From Orcinus orca (taxonomy: Eukaryota > Chordata > Mammalia > Artiodactyla > Delphinidae), in NCBI RefSeq assembly GCF_937001465.1, contig NC_064559.1, positions 158,325,640 through 158,389,639 of the forward strand: a stretch of DNA of 64,000 nt, written 5' to 3'. The position numbers and the translations under genes were made by a program. Under the pieces are notes generated by a model. That model did not search any database and was not told the DNA's origin. It saw only the letters and a list, made by a program, of their open reading frames with translations. Below, piece after piece: positions 36,780 through 50,509 of this stretch. The stretch's first letter is position 1; the number at the start of each line of letters is the position of its first letter.

Positions 36780-37400
36780 TTAGCTTCAGCTATATAACAA
36801 ACCACTCTTAAACTTAGACAATCACCATTTATTCTTATGGCCCATGATTTTATGAGTTAACTGGGTGGTTCTGCGGATCTTGACTGGGCTCCTGTAGATG
36901 GTGGTCCCCACGATCCCCTCCTCCTGGTAATCATGCTTTTATGTAATCCCCTTATATTATTTGTCTTGCTGTGTAACACATTACCACAGAGTCAGCAACT
37001 TAACGCCCATTTATTATCACAGTTCTACAGGTCAGATGTCTTGCCGGGGGGCGGTTTGGCTGGGTTGAATGTTCATAGTACCTGTACAACAAGGCTGAAA
37101 TCGAGGTATTGGCTAGGCTGGGCTCTTACCTGGAGGCTCTGGGAAGAATCTGCTTCCAAGTTCATTCAAATTGTTGCAGGATCCATTTCCCTGCAGTTGT
37201 ATGTCTGAGGTCCTTGTTTCTTTGGTGGCTGTCAGCCAGGCTCCACTCTCTGCTCCTAGAGGCCACCTACAGTGAGTCCTTCTCATGGCTGCAATCTCTG
37301 ACTCCCTCTTCAACCATCAGCCAGAGAAAACTACTGGTTTGTAAAGGGCTTGTGTGATTAGATCAGAATACCTGGATAACCTCCATTTTGCCACATAATG
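36780..37400. repeat. Ancient interspersed repeat, family not assigned
   Basis: Two partly similar blocks (36795-36900 and 36955-37400) contain tgtgtaacacattaccacag, ccatttattatcacagttct and gggctcttacctggaggctc, a familiar ancient repeat. Confidence 0.5.
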
Positions 37401-38056
37401 TAACAATCATGGAAGTTATATCCCATCATGTTCGAATATTCTACCTGCACTCAAAAACTGACTTACAGATTTCCAAGTTGTAGTATTGAGAAAAGCAGCA
37501 GAATGATTCCTGTTCCCTCCTGGGTGGCAAGTGAAGTGGGAAAAGAAGCCATTGGACCTGAAGTGCCCATACAAATAGAAATGAGAATTCTTGGCAGTGT
37601 GGACCAATGGTCAAGAATTCGACAGGATGATTGTGTGCCTCCAAAGACATTTGGTATCAGAGGCCAGGTATTCTTCCCCAATGTTTGGTGCCATATAAGC
37701 TAACTGTACCTAATGATAGTCCCAGACGGATTATCTCAGGCAAATGAAACAGAAATCAAGATGAATTCTAGAGAAATAAATATTATTTCCTGAACACCTA
37801 ACTCTGTGGACTAAGATTTGTATCTACTCATAGAAATCTAAGTCTCTGCCACCTGAGCAGAATGGAGTTTAGAAAACATTAAGTTGTTATAGAAAAAGTA
37901 AGTTGTCTTCCTTGCAGTTAGATTATAGTGAGATATGTGCCCCTTTTATCTTTTTTCTGATTCATATTTTTTCATGTTCTTACAATGTATCTACTTTCAC
38001 TAATTAATCCTAATAAAAATCCAAGATGCTGTCAAAGATTTATCAGAAGATATCTA

Positions 38057-38268
38057 GGGCTTCCCTGGTGGCACAGTGGTTGAGAGTCTGCCTGCGGATG
38101 CAGGGGACGCGGGTTCGTGCCCCGGTCCGGGAAGATCCCATATGCCGCGGAGCAGCTGGGCCCGTGAGCCATGGCCGCTGAGCCTGCGCATCCGGAGCCT
38201 GAGCTCCACAACGGGAGAGGCCACAATAGTGAGAGGCCCGCGTACCGCAAAAAAAAAAAAAAAAAAAA
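38057..38268 (+). mobile_element. CHR-2-type SINE with poly-A tail
   Basis: A plus-strand copy with a 20-base A tail (38249-38268). Flanks share an imperfect agatat(t)ct duplication. Confidence 0.92.
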
Positions 38269-38639
38269 GATATTCTAACTCAGCATTACTTATATTATGG
38301 GCTTAAGTAAATAGTGTAACGTAAAAGAAACAAAATTGTGTATATAGTATTATCCTATTTGAGTGTTTTCATTTCTTTCTTTTAGAAACACATACATGCA
38401 AAGGACTAAAAGGAAATAGATCAACATATATAACAATGATTACTTCTGGGTTGTGGGATAGGGTAATTCTTGTATATTCCTTTATGCTTTATCAGGATCT
38501 TCCATAGGGAATTTGTATTCCATAGGGAATTTCTATAGGGAATTTGTATTGTTTTTATAATAATAAAAACACATTTTTTCTTTTTATTACCTCTTTTAAA
38601 TGGTAATTCTCATGTTATTTCATTAATGAGTTATCCTTT

Positions 38640-40020
38640 AGATGGCATTCATTCATTCATGTATTGGTTCATTCATTCTACAAATAGGTTTTGAACTGCT
38701 ACTAAGCACCAGCTCTTTAAAAGGTGTTAGGTGAACAAGTCAGAATGGTCCCTGATCCCACGGAGTTTTCCATATGTTAGAGGAGACAAATACTGAATAA
38801 CAAATCATAATTGTGATAAGTGCTACAAATACATAGTGGTGCTTTAAAATGTAAATAGGAGGATCTATCATTGGAGCAGTCAGGGAAAATATCCTGGAGG
38901 AGCTGATGTACAAGCTGAGGACTGGAAGGATGAGCAGTAGTTGGCCAGGTGAAAAGGGAGGAAACATTTCATTCCATGAGAAGGAATGTTAAGGGGGCAG
39001 GTTTGAAGTAAGAAGGAAAATTTGTGCCATCGAGGGTTTAAAGAGCAATCAGTGTAACTGTAGCATAGAAACTGAGGGGTAGAGGGTCTAATCATGTCAG
39101 GCCTTCTGGATGGTGTCAAACATTAGGACCTTTATCATAATAGCAATGAGCAACCAAAAGGTTTTTTTTAATTGTGGTAGAATATACATAATATAAAAAT
39201 TACCACTTTAACCATTTTTAAGTACGTTCAGTGGCATTAAATACATTCATTGTGCAACCATTACCACTATCTCCAGAACCTTTTCATCACCCCAATCTGA
39301 ACCACTGTACCACTTAAATAATAGCCTCTCATTCCTCCCTCTCTCAGCACTTGGGAACCACCATTCTACTTTGTCTCTATGAATTTAACTGTTCTATTCT
39401 CATGTATGTGGAATCATACAACACTTGTCCTTTTGTGTCTGGCTTATTTCACTTAGCATAATGTCTTCAAGGTTCATCCTGTTGAAGCATGCCAAAAGGG
39501 TTTTAAGCAGAGGAATACTATGATCATAATAGCATTTTTAAGAGATCACTCTGGCTCCTGTGTGTGTGAATGAAAGAAAGTGGATGAAGTGAAACCAAAT
39601 AGGCAAGTGGAAAACTATAGTGGATTGTACTAGGTTGAAGTCAAAGGAGATATATAGGAGTGAATGGACTCAAGATATTTTCAGAAAGTAGAGTCAACAG
39701 AACTTGCTGATAGACTGTATGTATAGGGTAAGTGAAAAGGCGTGGTATCTCCTGGCAATCTGGGACTGGGACTATTATAAGAAATGTGGGGTTGGAGGGT
39801 AGTGCAGTATAATCATGAATTCTGTTTTAGATATGTAAGGTCTGAGGTGCCTGTCATGCATCCAAGAGGAGTTATAGAATAATGTGTTAGATATAGAGGT
39901 CTAGAGCTTAGAAAAGAGACTTGGCCAAGTGATATGAACTTATAACCCATTAGCATATAGATGGCATTTGAAAACATGAGAGTGAATGAGATCACCCAGG
40001 GAGAGAATATAGAGTACAGA
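38640..40020. repeat. Ancient L2-like element, interrupted
   Basis: An attcattcattc start and sequence such as gaggactggaaggatgagca, tcatgtcaggccttctggat, agagatcactctggctcctg and cattagcatatagatggcat follow an abundant ancient mammalian repeat. I recall it as L2-associated; the exact family needs a repeat search. Confidence 0.55.
39160..39500 (-). mobile_element. L1M 3' fragment nested in an older element
   Basis: The plus strand begins with a T run, then ttaattgtggtagaatatac, and ends cataatgtcttcaaggttca: the reverse complement of an L1M 3' end. Flanks ccaaaaggtttt and ccaaaagggttt look like its target duplication within an L2-like repeat. Confidence 0.8.
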
Positions 40021-40517
40021 AAAAAAAAAAGAGAGTCCAACACCAAGCTCTGAGAAACCCCAACATTTAAAGGCCAAGAACTGCAGTGTGAAAAAGTTAG
40101 GCTTTTCTACCTTTGAAAAACAACTTCTTTAGGAACATCGACCTAGCAGGAAGATTTAAATGTGTTTCTTCTGTATGTTATCCAGCCTTCCATAAACCTG
40201 AGTTCAGACCTATTAGGTTACATTCAAAGGCAAGGAAGATTTGCTTTTTAAGTAAGTTATTAATATGCCATTTAGGAGCCTTCCTATAAACCAAATTATC
40301 CAGAATTTTGTTAAGTTTGATCTAGGTCAAGGAACAAGCAGTGGGCGATTTTGTGAAAGAGTTGAATGATTTCTCTGTCTACATATACAAGTGTGTATAA
40401 ATGGAAGGTAGGTTAAATCGTTGCTAGATAAGTATATAATGCTTGGTCAAATCCCATTTCCAAATACAGTGTTCATTAAAGCAGCTTTACCTTCACCCTT
40501 CACAAATCATCATTTGT

Positions 40518-40745
40518 TGTTTTTGTTTTTGTGTGTGTTTTTTTTTTTTATTTTGCGGTACGCAGGCCTCTCACTGTTATGGCCTCTCCTGTTGCGGAGC
40601 ACAGGCTCCGGACGCACAGACTCAGCGGCCATGGCTCACGGGCCCAGCCACTCCGCGGCATGTGGGATCTTCCCGGACCGGGGCACGAACCCGTGTCCCC
40701 TGCATCGGCAGGCGGACTCTCAACCACCGCGCCACCAGGGAAGCC
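40518..40745 (-). mobile_element. CHR-2-type SINE
   Basis: A minus-strand copy with a T/G-rich tail on the plus strand. A perfect 17-bp duplication, cacaaatcatcatttgt, lies at 40501-40517 and 40746-40762. Confidence 0.95.
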
Positions 40746-41896
40746 CACAAATCATCATTTGTATTCCAACTATAATGATTTAAAGAAATGTGTTTACCAT
40801 AGGATATCAATCTTTGATGACTTCAACAAATTGCAGATGGTACACATTTTATAATGAAAAAGACATGTATGGAATTTATAGTGGAAACACTGGGTGGTAA
40901 AGTGGGTGATCTAGTAGCATTAGCCATTTAACACTGGTTATATGGCTAATACAGAAACTGATTATCAAAATAAAAAACGCTGAAAAGTAATTAACAGCAT
41001 GTAGACAAGGCCTTAGAAAGACCCTATATGGCATACAATAAAAACGTGTATCATATTGTAGTTAAAACAACTCATTATTTTTGTGCACTCAATTTCCTGT
41101 CTGGTGGTGTCAAGTGATAGCAGAGCAGTATATATTGAGGAATATCGGAATGGTCTCCAGTTTAGGCCTAGAATGGTCACCCAAATCTCTCTCCTACCCA
41201 AGTGTTCTACTAGGCCTGTAAGGAGGTCTCTCAATTATGAGAAATCTGATGGAATATGTAAGTCGTAGATAATCTTTACAAGAATTTTCAATTATTTGTA
41301 GCTGTCAAATAACTAATTGATGATTCCATATCCCCATACAAATTATTACTGAACAACACTGCAAATGTCATTTTTGTTCTTTTGTTAAACCTAAATCATA
41401 GGTTCTTTGTGGCTGCAGATTTAGTTCATTATGTTAAATTTTGATCTATTTATAATTTGCTGAAATGACTTGTTCCTACATGTGTAAGTAGTATAAAACC
41501 ATTCAATATCTATTCTATCTGCACCTGTAAGTTATTCAGGTGCTTAAAACTTATTTGAATAAAACTTAATGGATATCTGTAGTCAGCGATTCTGAAATTG
41601 TTTGTTCCTTGCCAAAATAATAATAGTTTCTGCACTCATGTTTCAGTGTCAGATGGTTATTCATGAAGTTTTATGTGAAAAAGATGGATATATGATAAAT
41701 TGGACTTTTCCCTTAGAATTCATTTTTGGAATCTACTATAAAGGATATCAGTCTGAATTAATTTATATGAATATTTGATATGCAAATATTAATAATATAA
41801 ATGACAAAAAGATAAGATTTTTAAAATACAGATTATGAAAGACATTTTTAAAGAGATAATGAATGTCTTCTCTTATCCCATTTCATCAGTGTTCTT

Positions 41897-42104
41897 TTTT
41901 TTTTTTTTTTTTGCGGTACGCGGGCCTCTCACTATTGTGGCCTCTCCCGTTGCGGAGCACAGGCTTTGGACGCGCAGGCTCAGCGGCCATGACTCACGGG
42001 CCCAGCCGCTCCGCGGTATGTGGGATCTTCGCAGACCGGGGCACGAACCCGTGTCCCCTGCATCAGCAGGCGGACTCTCAACCACTGCGCCACCAGGGAA
42101 GCCC
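41897..42104 (-). mobile_element. CHR-2-type SINE
   Basis: A minus-strand copy. The duplication tcatcagtgttctt lies at about 41883-41896 and 42105-42118. It sits just left of the MLT1 LTR. Confidence 0.94.
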
Positions 42105-42134
42105 TCATCAGTGTTCTTGATTAAGAAATCAAGA

Positions 42135-42597
42135 TGCTATGGTAGGCTAAATAATGCCCCCCCAAAAGATACCCATGAATGTTATCTTTTTTGGCAAAAA
42201 AAAGGACTTTGCAGATATAATTAAGAATCTTGAGATGGGAGATTATCTTGGATTAATCAGGCAGGCTCTAAATGCAATCACAAGTGTCCTTACAAGTGGG
42301 AGAAGGAGGGAGATTTTGACTACAGAAGAGGAGAAACAATATGACCATAAAGGCAGAACTTGGAGTGATGCAGCCACACCCCAAGGAATGCCAGCAGCCA
42401 CCAAAAGCTGGAAAAGGCAAGAAATGCTTTCTCCTCTAGAACCTCTGGAAAGAGCACAGCCTGAAAACAACTTGATTTTGCTCAGTGTTACTGATTTTGG
42501 ACTTCTGGCCTCCAAAACTGTGGGAGAAAATTTATGTTGTATTAAGCCACCAAATTTGTGGTAATTTGTTACAACAACCATAGGAAACTAACACAGA
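42135..42597 (+). mobile_element. MLT1-type solo LTR (ERVL-MaLR)
   Basis: A diverged non-coding LTR: it begins near tgctatggtaggctaaataat, has ggactttgcagatataatta and acttctggcctccaaaactg, and ends ataggaaactaacaca. No internal retroviral coding sequence flanks it. Confidence 0.85.
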
Positions 42598-43315
42598 TGC
42601 TTTAACTTTATGGAGAAGTCTAGACAAGAAACTCATGGCCTGATTCTCTAGAGGCCTAAAGTGTGACTTCAGGTGGTCAGCAAGAGACAGAATAAGAAAA
42701 GAAGGCTATCCTGAGGCTCTACCAATGAATTAACAACAGAGGAAAGTATCTCAGGTATATCACAAATAAAAAAGGAATTGAGAAAATCATGGATGTAATT
42801 ATTGCCAAATTATTGTTTTGCTTAAATTATCTAACAAATTAAAATATTTTGTTGAATTGTCTAGGAAACAGAGTCTCTGTTTCATCCACTATGTAGAATT
42901 GAACATAACATACTGTGAGTGTTCTGTATACCACACTGAGATTCTGCATACTCCCTATCAGAAGTAGCTTAGATTGGCTTTAGCAATTTTTCCTCAGAGT
43001 GAATTGTTTTGTTTCCTTCCCTTGACACTCCTGACTCCTGTACCTCCTGCTGTATATTTTCTTAATATCGAAGATATCTTTGAAATAATTTATATTCATT
43101 GTCTTCACTAACTCTCCTTTCATCCATCCATCCTTCCATTCAAGGCTTCTATGAAATACTTACTAAACATATAGTACAAGATACTTAGGTAGGCCCAGAT
43201 TTGTCATGTAAGATAAGATCCTTGTACTCAAGGCATTTAAAATAGGAGAGTACAGACATGTATATAAATTAATAAAATACAAGAAAAAAGCATGAGCCAC
43301 AAAAAAAGGTATTGA

Positions 43316-45508
43316 TTTTTAAAGCTAGTATTAGAGTAGAAAGGTCCCAAATCAATAACCTAAGCTTTTACCTTAACAAACTAGAAAAAGAACAAATAAA
43401 CCCAAGGCAAGCAGAAAGAAGAAAATGATAAAGATAAGAACAGATTTCAATGAAATTGGAAACATAAAAATAGGGAGAAATTAATGAAACTTAAAGTTGG
43501 CTCTTTGAAAAGATCAATAAAATCGATAAACCTGCAGCCAGTGGCAAAGAAGACACATTTTACTAATATTAGGAATTAAAAAGGGGATATCACCACAGAC
43601 CCCATAAACAATTTTTAAAAACTCTATGTGCATAAATTTGACAACTTAGATAAAATGGACCAATTCCTCAAAACCCACAAACTACCAACTACCCCCCACC
43701 CGAGATGAAAGAGATAAACAGAATGGTCCCATAACTGTTAAAAAAAATTGAATTAATAATTAAACCTCGAAAAATCTCCACACCCAGATGGTTTTAATGG
43801 CAAATTCAAATATTTAAAGAAGAAATAACACCAGTTCCCTACAATCTCTCCCAGAAAATAAGAGTGAACATTCCAGACTCATTTTATGAAGCCAGCATAG
43901 CTCTGATACCCAAACCAGACAAAGACATTACAAATCAAGAAAACTACAGACCAATATCCCTCATATACATAGTCAAAAATATGCTCAGTAATATACTAGT
44001 CAATTGAATCCACAATATATAAAAAGAATAATGTATCACAACCAAGTGGGGTTTATCCTGAGAATGAAAGGGTGATTCAATATTTGAAAATCAATCAGTG
44101 TAATCCACTATATTAACAGTCTAAAGAAGAAAAACCATAGGATGATGCAGAAAAAATATTTCACAGAATTCAGGATCCTGATAAAAACTCTCAGCAAACT
44201 AGGAATAGAAGGAAACTTCCCAAACCTAATAAAGGGCTTCTACAAAAATATTTTCAGCTAACATTGCATTAATGGTGTAGGAATAAACGCTTTATTCCCT
44301 AAGACTGGGAGCAAGGTAAGGATATCCACTTTTATCATACTTATTCAACATAATTATGGAAGTCTTAGCCAATATAATAAAGAAAGAAAAAAGAAAAGGC
44401 ATACAGATTGAAAAGAAAGAAATGAAAGTGTCCTTATTGCAGATGACATGTTTTTCTATGAAAAAAATCCTAAGAAATCTACAAACAAAAAACTCCTAGG
44501 ACTAATATATTAGTTTAGCAAGAGCCTCAGGATATAAGACCAATACACAAAAATCAATCATATTTTTATATACTAGCAATGTACAACTGTTTAAACTGAA
44601 ATTTTAAAAAATAGATTTACAATAGCTCATAAAAATAAAATATTTAGATGCAAATCTAATAAAGAATGTATAGGATTTGTATGCTAAAAACTATAAAATG
44701 CTTATGAAACAAATAAAAGAAAGCCTAAATAAATGAAGAGTTATGCCATGTTCATGGATTGGAAGCATCAACATAATAAACATGTCAATTGCCCCAAATG
44801 ATCAATACATTTAACACAATATCAATCAAAATTCCAGCAAAACTTTTTGTAGATATATAAACGTTTTGTAGACTAGTCCTAAAATTTCCTTAGAAAGGTA
44901 AAGAAACTAGATGACTTTGGAAAAGCACAATAAAATTGGAGGAATCACATTATCTGATTAAAAGGCTTCCTATATATAAAGCTACACTAACAAGACAGTG
45001 TAGTATTGGTTAGGGGAACTACAGACAGATCAATGGAACAGAATAGAGTCCAGAAATAAAAGAGCAATTTAATGGAGAAAGAATAATCTTTTCAGCAAAT
45101 GGTGCCAGCATAATTGAAATCCATATGGAAAAAAAGAAAAATGAACCTCAACCTAAACCTCACAGCACACACAAAAATTAATTCAAAATAGATCACAAAA
45201 AAAAGAGCTAAGTCAAATATTTAATTAAAATGGGGAAAAAAAGATCATAGATATAAATGTACAAAGTAAAACTATAAAATTTTTAGAACAAGAGGAAATC
45301 TTTGTGACTTGGGGTTAGGCAACAACTTCTTAAATTTGATACCAAATGCATGATCCATTAAGGAAAAACTGATGAATTGGAGTTAATCAAAGTTAAACAC
45401 TTGCTCTCCATATGACACAATTGAGAGAATGAAAAGACAAACTATAGCCTAGAGAAAATATTTTCAAATCACCAGATGTACCAGAATTTATAAAGAATCC
45501 CAAAACTC
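43316..45508 (+). mobile_element. Older LINE-1 ORF2 fragment, left half
   Basis: Degraded ORF2 sequence is readable in pieces, including reverse transcriptase (KPDKD near 43915, then ENYRPIS; a decayed active site near 44440). Many stops are present. It continues on the far side of the younger LINE-1 at 50747. Together the halves make about 3.1 kb. Confidence 0.9.
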
Positions 45509-45746
45509 GGCCTACCCAGGCTCTTTGGTAGGGCTAATGACAGACCCTGGGAGGGCTCACACCAAGGAGTACTTCCCAGAACTTCTGCTGCTGCTGTCCT
45601 TGTCCTCACGGTAACACACAGCCCTGCCCCGCCTCTGCAGGAGACCCTCCGACACTAGCAGATCAGAGGGAAGACAGAAGAAGCAAGAAGAACTACAGTC
45701 CTGCAGCCTGTGGAACAAAAAACACATTCACAGAAAGATACACAAG

Positions 45747-46651
45747 ATGAAAAGGTAGAGGGCTATGTATCAGATGAAGGAACAAGATAAAACCCCAGAA
45801 AAACAACTAAATGAAGTGGAGATAGGCAACCTTCCAGAAAAGATTTCAGAATAATGATAGTGAAGATGATCCAGGACCTCAGAAAAAGAATGGAGGCAAA
45901 GATAGAGAAGACGCAAGAAATGTTTAAAACAGATCTAGAAAAATTAAAGAACAAACAAACAGATGTGAACAACACAATAAATGAAATTTAAAATGCTCTA
46001 AAAGGAATCAATAGCAGAATAACTGAGGCAGAAGAACAGATAAGTGACCTTGAAGACAGAATAGTGGAATTCACTGCTGTGGAACAGAATAAAGAAAAAA
46101 GAATGAAAAGAAATGAAGACAGTCTAAGAGACCTCTGGGACAACATTAAATGCAACAACATTTGCATTATAGAGGTCCCAGAAGGAGAAGAGAGACAGAA
46201 AGGACCTGAGAAAATATTTAAAGAGATTATAGTTGAAAACTTCCCTAACATGGGAAAGGAAATAGCCACCCAAGTCCAGGAAGTGCAGAGAGTCCCAAAC
46301 AGGATAAACCCAAGGACAAACACACCGAGACACATAGTAATCAAATTGGCAAAAATTAGAGACAAAGAAAAATTATTGAAAGCAGCGAGGGAAAAGCGAC
46401 AAATAACATACAAGGGAACTCCTATAAGGTTAACAGCTGATTTCTTAGCAGAAACTCTATAAGCCAGAAGGGAGTGACATGATATACTTAAAGTGATGAA
46501 AGGGAAGAACCTACAACCAAGATTACTCTACCCAGCAAGGATCTCATTCAGATTCAATGGAGAAATCAAAAGCTTTACAGACAAGCAAAAGCTAAGAGAA
46601 TTCAGCACCACCAAACCAGCTCTACAACAAATGCTAAAGGAACTTCTCTAA
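45747..46651 (+). pseudogene. LINE-1 ORF1 relic (RNA-binding protein)
   Basis: The ORF1 ATG at 45747 is followed by TAG at codon 4. Further breaks occur before an open stretch at 46064-46462 that carries the conserved ORF1p RRM and C-terminal domains (motifs EGEERQKGPEKIF, RHIVIKLAK, REKRQITYKGTPIR). It then hits TAA after FLAETL, where a Gln codon is expected. The C-terminus remains recognisable to the parental stop near 46651. Confidence 0.9.
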
Positions 46652-46709
46652 GTGGGAAACACAAGAGAAGAAAAGGACCTACAAAAACAAACCCAAAACA
46701 ATTAAGAAA

Positions 46710-49700
46710 ATGGTCATAAGAACATACATATCAATAAATACCTTAAATGTGAATGGATTAAATGCTCCAACCAAAAGACACAGGCTTGCTGAATGGATAC
46801 AAAAACAAGACCTATATATATGCTGTCTACAAGAGACCCACTTCAGACCTAGGGATACACACAGACTGAAAGTGAGGGGATGGAAAAAGATATTCCATGC
46901 AAATGGAAATGAAAAGAAAGCTGGAGTAGCAATACTCATATCAGATAAAACAGACTTTAAAATAAAGAATGTTACAAGAGACAAGGAAGGACACTACATA
47001 ATGATCAAGGGATCAATCCAAGAAGATATAACAATTATAAATATATATGCACCCAACATAGGAGCTCCTCAATACATAAGGCAACTGCTAACAGCTCTAA
47101 AAGAGGAAATTGACAGTAACACAATAGTGGGGGACTTTAACACCTCACTTACACCAATGGACAGCTCATCCAAACAGAAAATTAATAAGGAAACACAAGC
47201 TTTAAATGACACAATAGACCAGAAGGATTTAATTGATATTTATAGGGCATTCCATCCAAAAACAGCAGATTACTCTTTCTTTTCAAGTGCACATGGAACA
47301 TTCTCCAGGATAGATCACATCTTGGGTCACAAATCAAGCCTCAGTAAATTTAAGAAAATTGAAATCATATCAAGCATCTTTTCTGAACACAACACTATGA
47401 GATTAGAAATCAATGACAGGGAAAAAAACGTAAAAAGCACAAACACATGGAGGCTAAACAATACATTACTAAATAACCAAGAGATCACTGAAGAAATCAA
47501 AGAGGCCATCAAAACATACCTAGAGACAAATGATAGTGAAAACACGACAATCCAAAACCTATGGGATGCAGCAAAAGCAGTTCTAAGAGGGAAGTTTATA
47601 GCTATACAAGCCTACCTCAAGAAACAAGAAAAATCTCAAATTAACAATCTAACATTACACCTAAAGGAACTAGAGCAAGAAGAACAAACAAAACCCAAAG
47701 TTAGCAGAAGGAAAGAAATCATAAAGATCAGAGCAGAAATAAATGAAATAGAAACAAAGAAAACAATAGCAAAGATCAATAAAACTGAAAGCTGGTTCTT
47801 TCAGAAGATAAACAAATTGATAAACCATTAGCCAGACTCATCAAGAAAAAGAGGGAGAGGACTCAATAAAATTAGAAATGAAAAAGAAGAAATCACAACT
47901 GACACTGCAGAAATACAAAGGATTATAAGAGATTACTACAAACAACTATATGCCAATAAAATGGACAACCTGGAAGAAATGGACAAATTCTTAGAAAGCT
48001 ATAACCTTCCAAGACTGAACCAGGAAATAGAAAAAATAGAAAAAAAAAAAAAGAAAATATGAACAGACCAATCACAAGTAATGAAACTGAAAGTGTGATT
48101 AAAAATCTTCCAACAAACAAAAGTCCAAGACCAGATGGCTTCACAGATGAATTCTATCAAACACTTAGAGAAGAGCTAACACCCATCCTTCTCAAACTCT
48201 TCCAAAAAATTGCAGAGGAAGGCACACTCCCAAACTCATTCTTTGAGGCCACCATCACCCTGATACCAAAACCAGACAAAGATACTACAAAAAAAGAAAA
48301 CTTCAGACCAATATCACTGATGAATATAGATGCAAAAATCATCAACAAAATACAAACAAACAGAATCCAACAACACATTAAAAGGATCATACACCATGAT
48401 CAAGTGGGATTTATCCCAGGGATGCAAGGATTCTTCAATATATGCAAATCAATGTGATACACCATATTAACAAATTGAAGGATAAAAATCATATGATCAT
48501 CTCAATAGATGCAGAAAAAGCTTCTGACAAAATTCAACACCCATTTATGATAAAAACGCTCCAGAAAGTGGGCATAGAGGGAACCTACCTCAAACACTAA
48601 AGGCCATATATGACAAACCCACAGCAAACATCATTCTGAATGGTGAAAAACTGAAAGCATTTCCTCTAAGATCAGGAACAAGACAAGGATGTCCACTCTC
48701 GTCACTGTTATTCAACATAGTTTTGGAAGTCTTAGCCACGGCAATCAGAGAAGAAAAAGAAATAAAAGGAATACACATTGGAAAAGAAGAAGTAAAACTG
48801 TCACTGTTTGCAGATGATATACTATACATAGAGAATCCTAAAGATGCCAACAGAAAACTACTAGAGCTAATCAATACATTTGGTAAAGTTGCAGGATACA
48901 AAGTTAATGCACAGAAATCTCTTGCGTTCCTATACACTAATGATGAAAAATCTGAAGGAGAAATTAAGGAAACACTCCCATCTACCACTGAAACAAAAAG
49001 AATAAAATACCTAGGAATAAACCTACCTAGGGAGACAAAAGACCTGTATGCAGAAAACTATAAGACACTGTTGAGAGAAATTAAAGGTGATACCAACAGA
49101 TGGAGAGATATTCCATGTTCTTGAATTGGAAGAATCAATATTGTGAAAATGACTGTACTACCCAAAGCAATCTACAGATACAATGCAATCACTTTCAAAT
49201 TACTAATGGCATTTTTTTCAGAACTAGAACAAAAAATCGTAAAATCTGTATGGAGACACAAAAGACCCCAAAAAGCCAAATCAGTTTTGAGGGAAAAAAA
49301 CGGAGCTGGAGGAATCAGACTCCCTGACTTCAGACTATACTACAAAGCTACAGTAATCTAGACAATATGGTACTGGCACAAAACCAAATATAGATCACTG
49401 GAATAGGATAGAAAGCCCAGAGATAAACCCACGCACCTATGGTCAACTGATCTATGACAAAAGAGGCAAGGATATACAATGGAGAAAAGACAGTCTCTTC
49501 AATAAGTGGTGCTGGGAAAACTGGACAGCTACATGTAAAAGAATGAAATTAGAACACACCCTAACACCATACACAAAAATAAACTCAAAAATGGATTCGA
49601 GACCTAAATGTAAGATCAGACACTATAAAACGCCTAGAGGAAAACAAAGGAAGAACACCCTTTGACATAAATCACAGCAAGATCTTTTTTGATCCACCTC

Positions 49701-50509
49701 CTAGAGTAATGGAAATAAAAACAAAAATAAACAAATTGGACCTAATGAAACTTAAAAGCTTTTGCAAAGCAAAGGAATCTACAAACAAGACGAAAAGACA
49801 ACCCTCAGAATGGGAAAAAATATTTGCAAAAGAATCAACGGACAAAGGATTAATCTCCAAAATATATAAACAGCTCAATATTAAAAAAACAAACAACCCA
49901 ATTAAAAAATGGGCAGAAGACCTAAATAGACATTTCTCCAAAGAGGACATATAGATGGCCAAGAAGCACATGAAAACATCACTAATTATTAGAGAACTGC
50001 AAATCAAAACTACAATGAGGTAGCACCTCACACCAGTTAGAATGGGCATCATCTGAAAATCTACAAACAACAAATGCTGGAGAGGGTGTGGAGCAAAGGG
50101 AACCCTCTTGCACTGTTGGTGGGAATGTAAATTGATACAGCCACTATGAAGAACAGTATGGAGGTTCCTTAAAAAACTAAAAATAGAATTACAATATGAC
50201 CCAGCAATCCCACTACTAGGCATATACCCAGAGAAAACCATAATTCAAAAAGACACATGCACTCCAATGTTCATTGCAGCACTATTTACAATAGCCAGGT
50301 CATGGAAGCAACCTAAATGCCCATCAACAGTTGAATGGATGAAGAAGATGTGGTACATATATACAGTGGAATATTACTCAGCCATAAAAAGGAATGAAAT
50401 TGGGTCATTTGTAGAGACGTGGATGGATCTAGAGAGTGTCATACAGAGTGAAGTAAGTCAGAAAGAGAAAAACAAATACCGTATATTAACGCATATATGT
50501 GGAACCTAG
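46710..50509 (+). pseudogene. LINE-1 ORF2 relic (endonuclease and reverse transcriptase)
   Basis: The first open stretch, 46710-47831, has 373 codons holding the whole endonuclease domain: NVNGLNAP, QETHF, YAPN, VGDFNT, RIDHILGH and SEHN are visible. It ends at a premature TAG. The reverse transcriptase follows in several frames (48059-48457, 48723-49124), with FADD near 48810, and the C-terminal Cys-rich region runs to about 50509. It is intergenic and not a host gene. Confidence 0.93.

Noticed and set aside
42135..42597. Open frames at 42154-42564 as a gene
   Set aside because: They lie inside an MLT1 LTR, which is non-coding.
46710..47831. 373-codon open frame as a host nuclease gene
   Set aside because: It is the endonuclease part of a LINE-1 ORF2 with target-site duplications around the element and downstream breaks.
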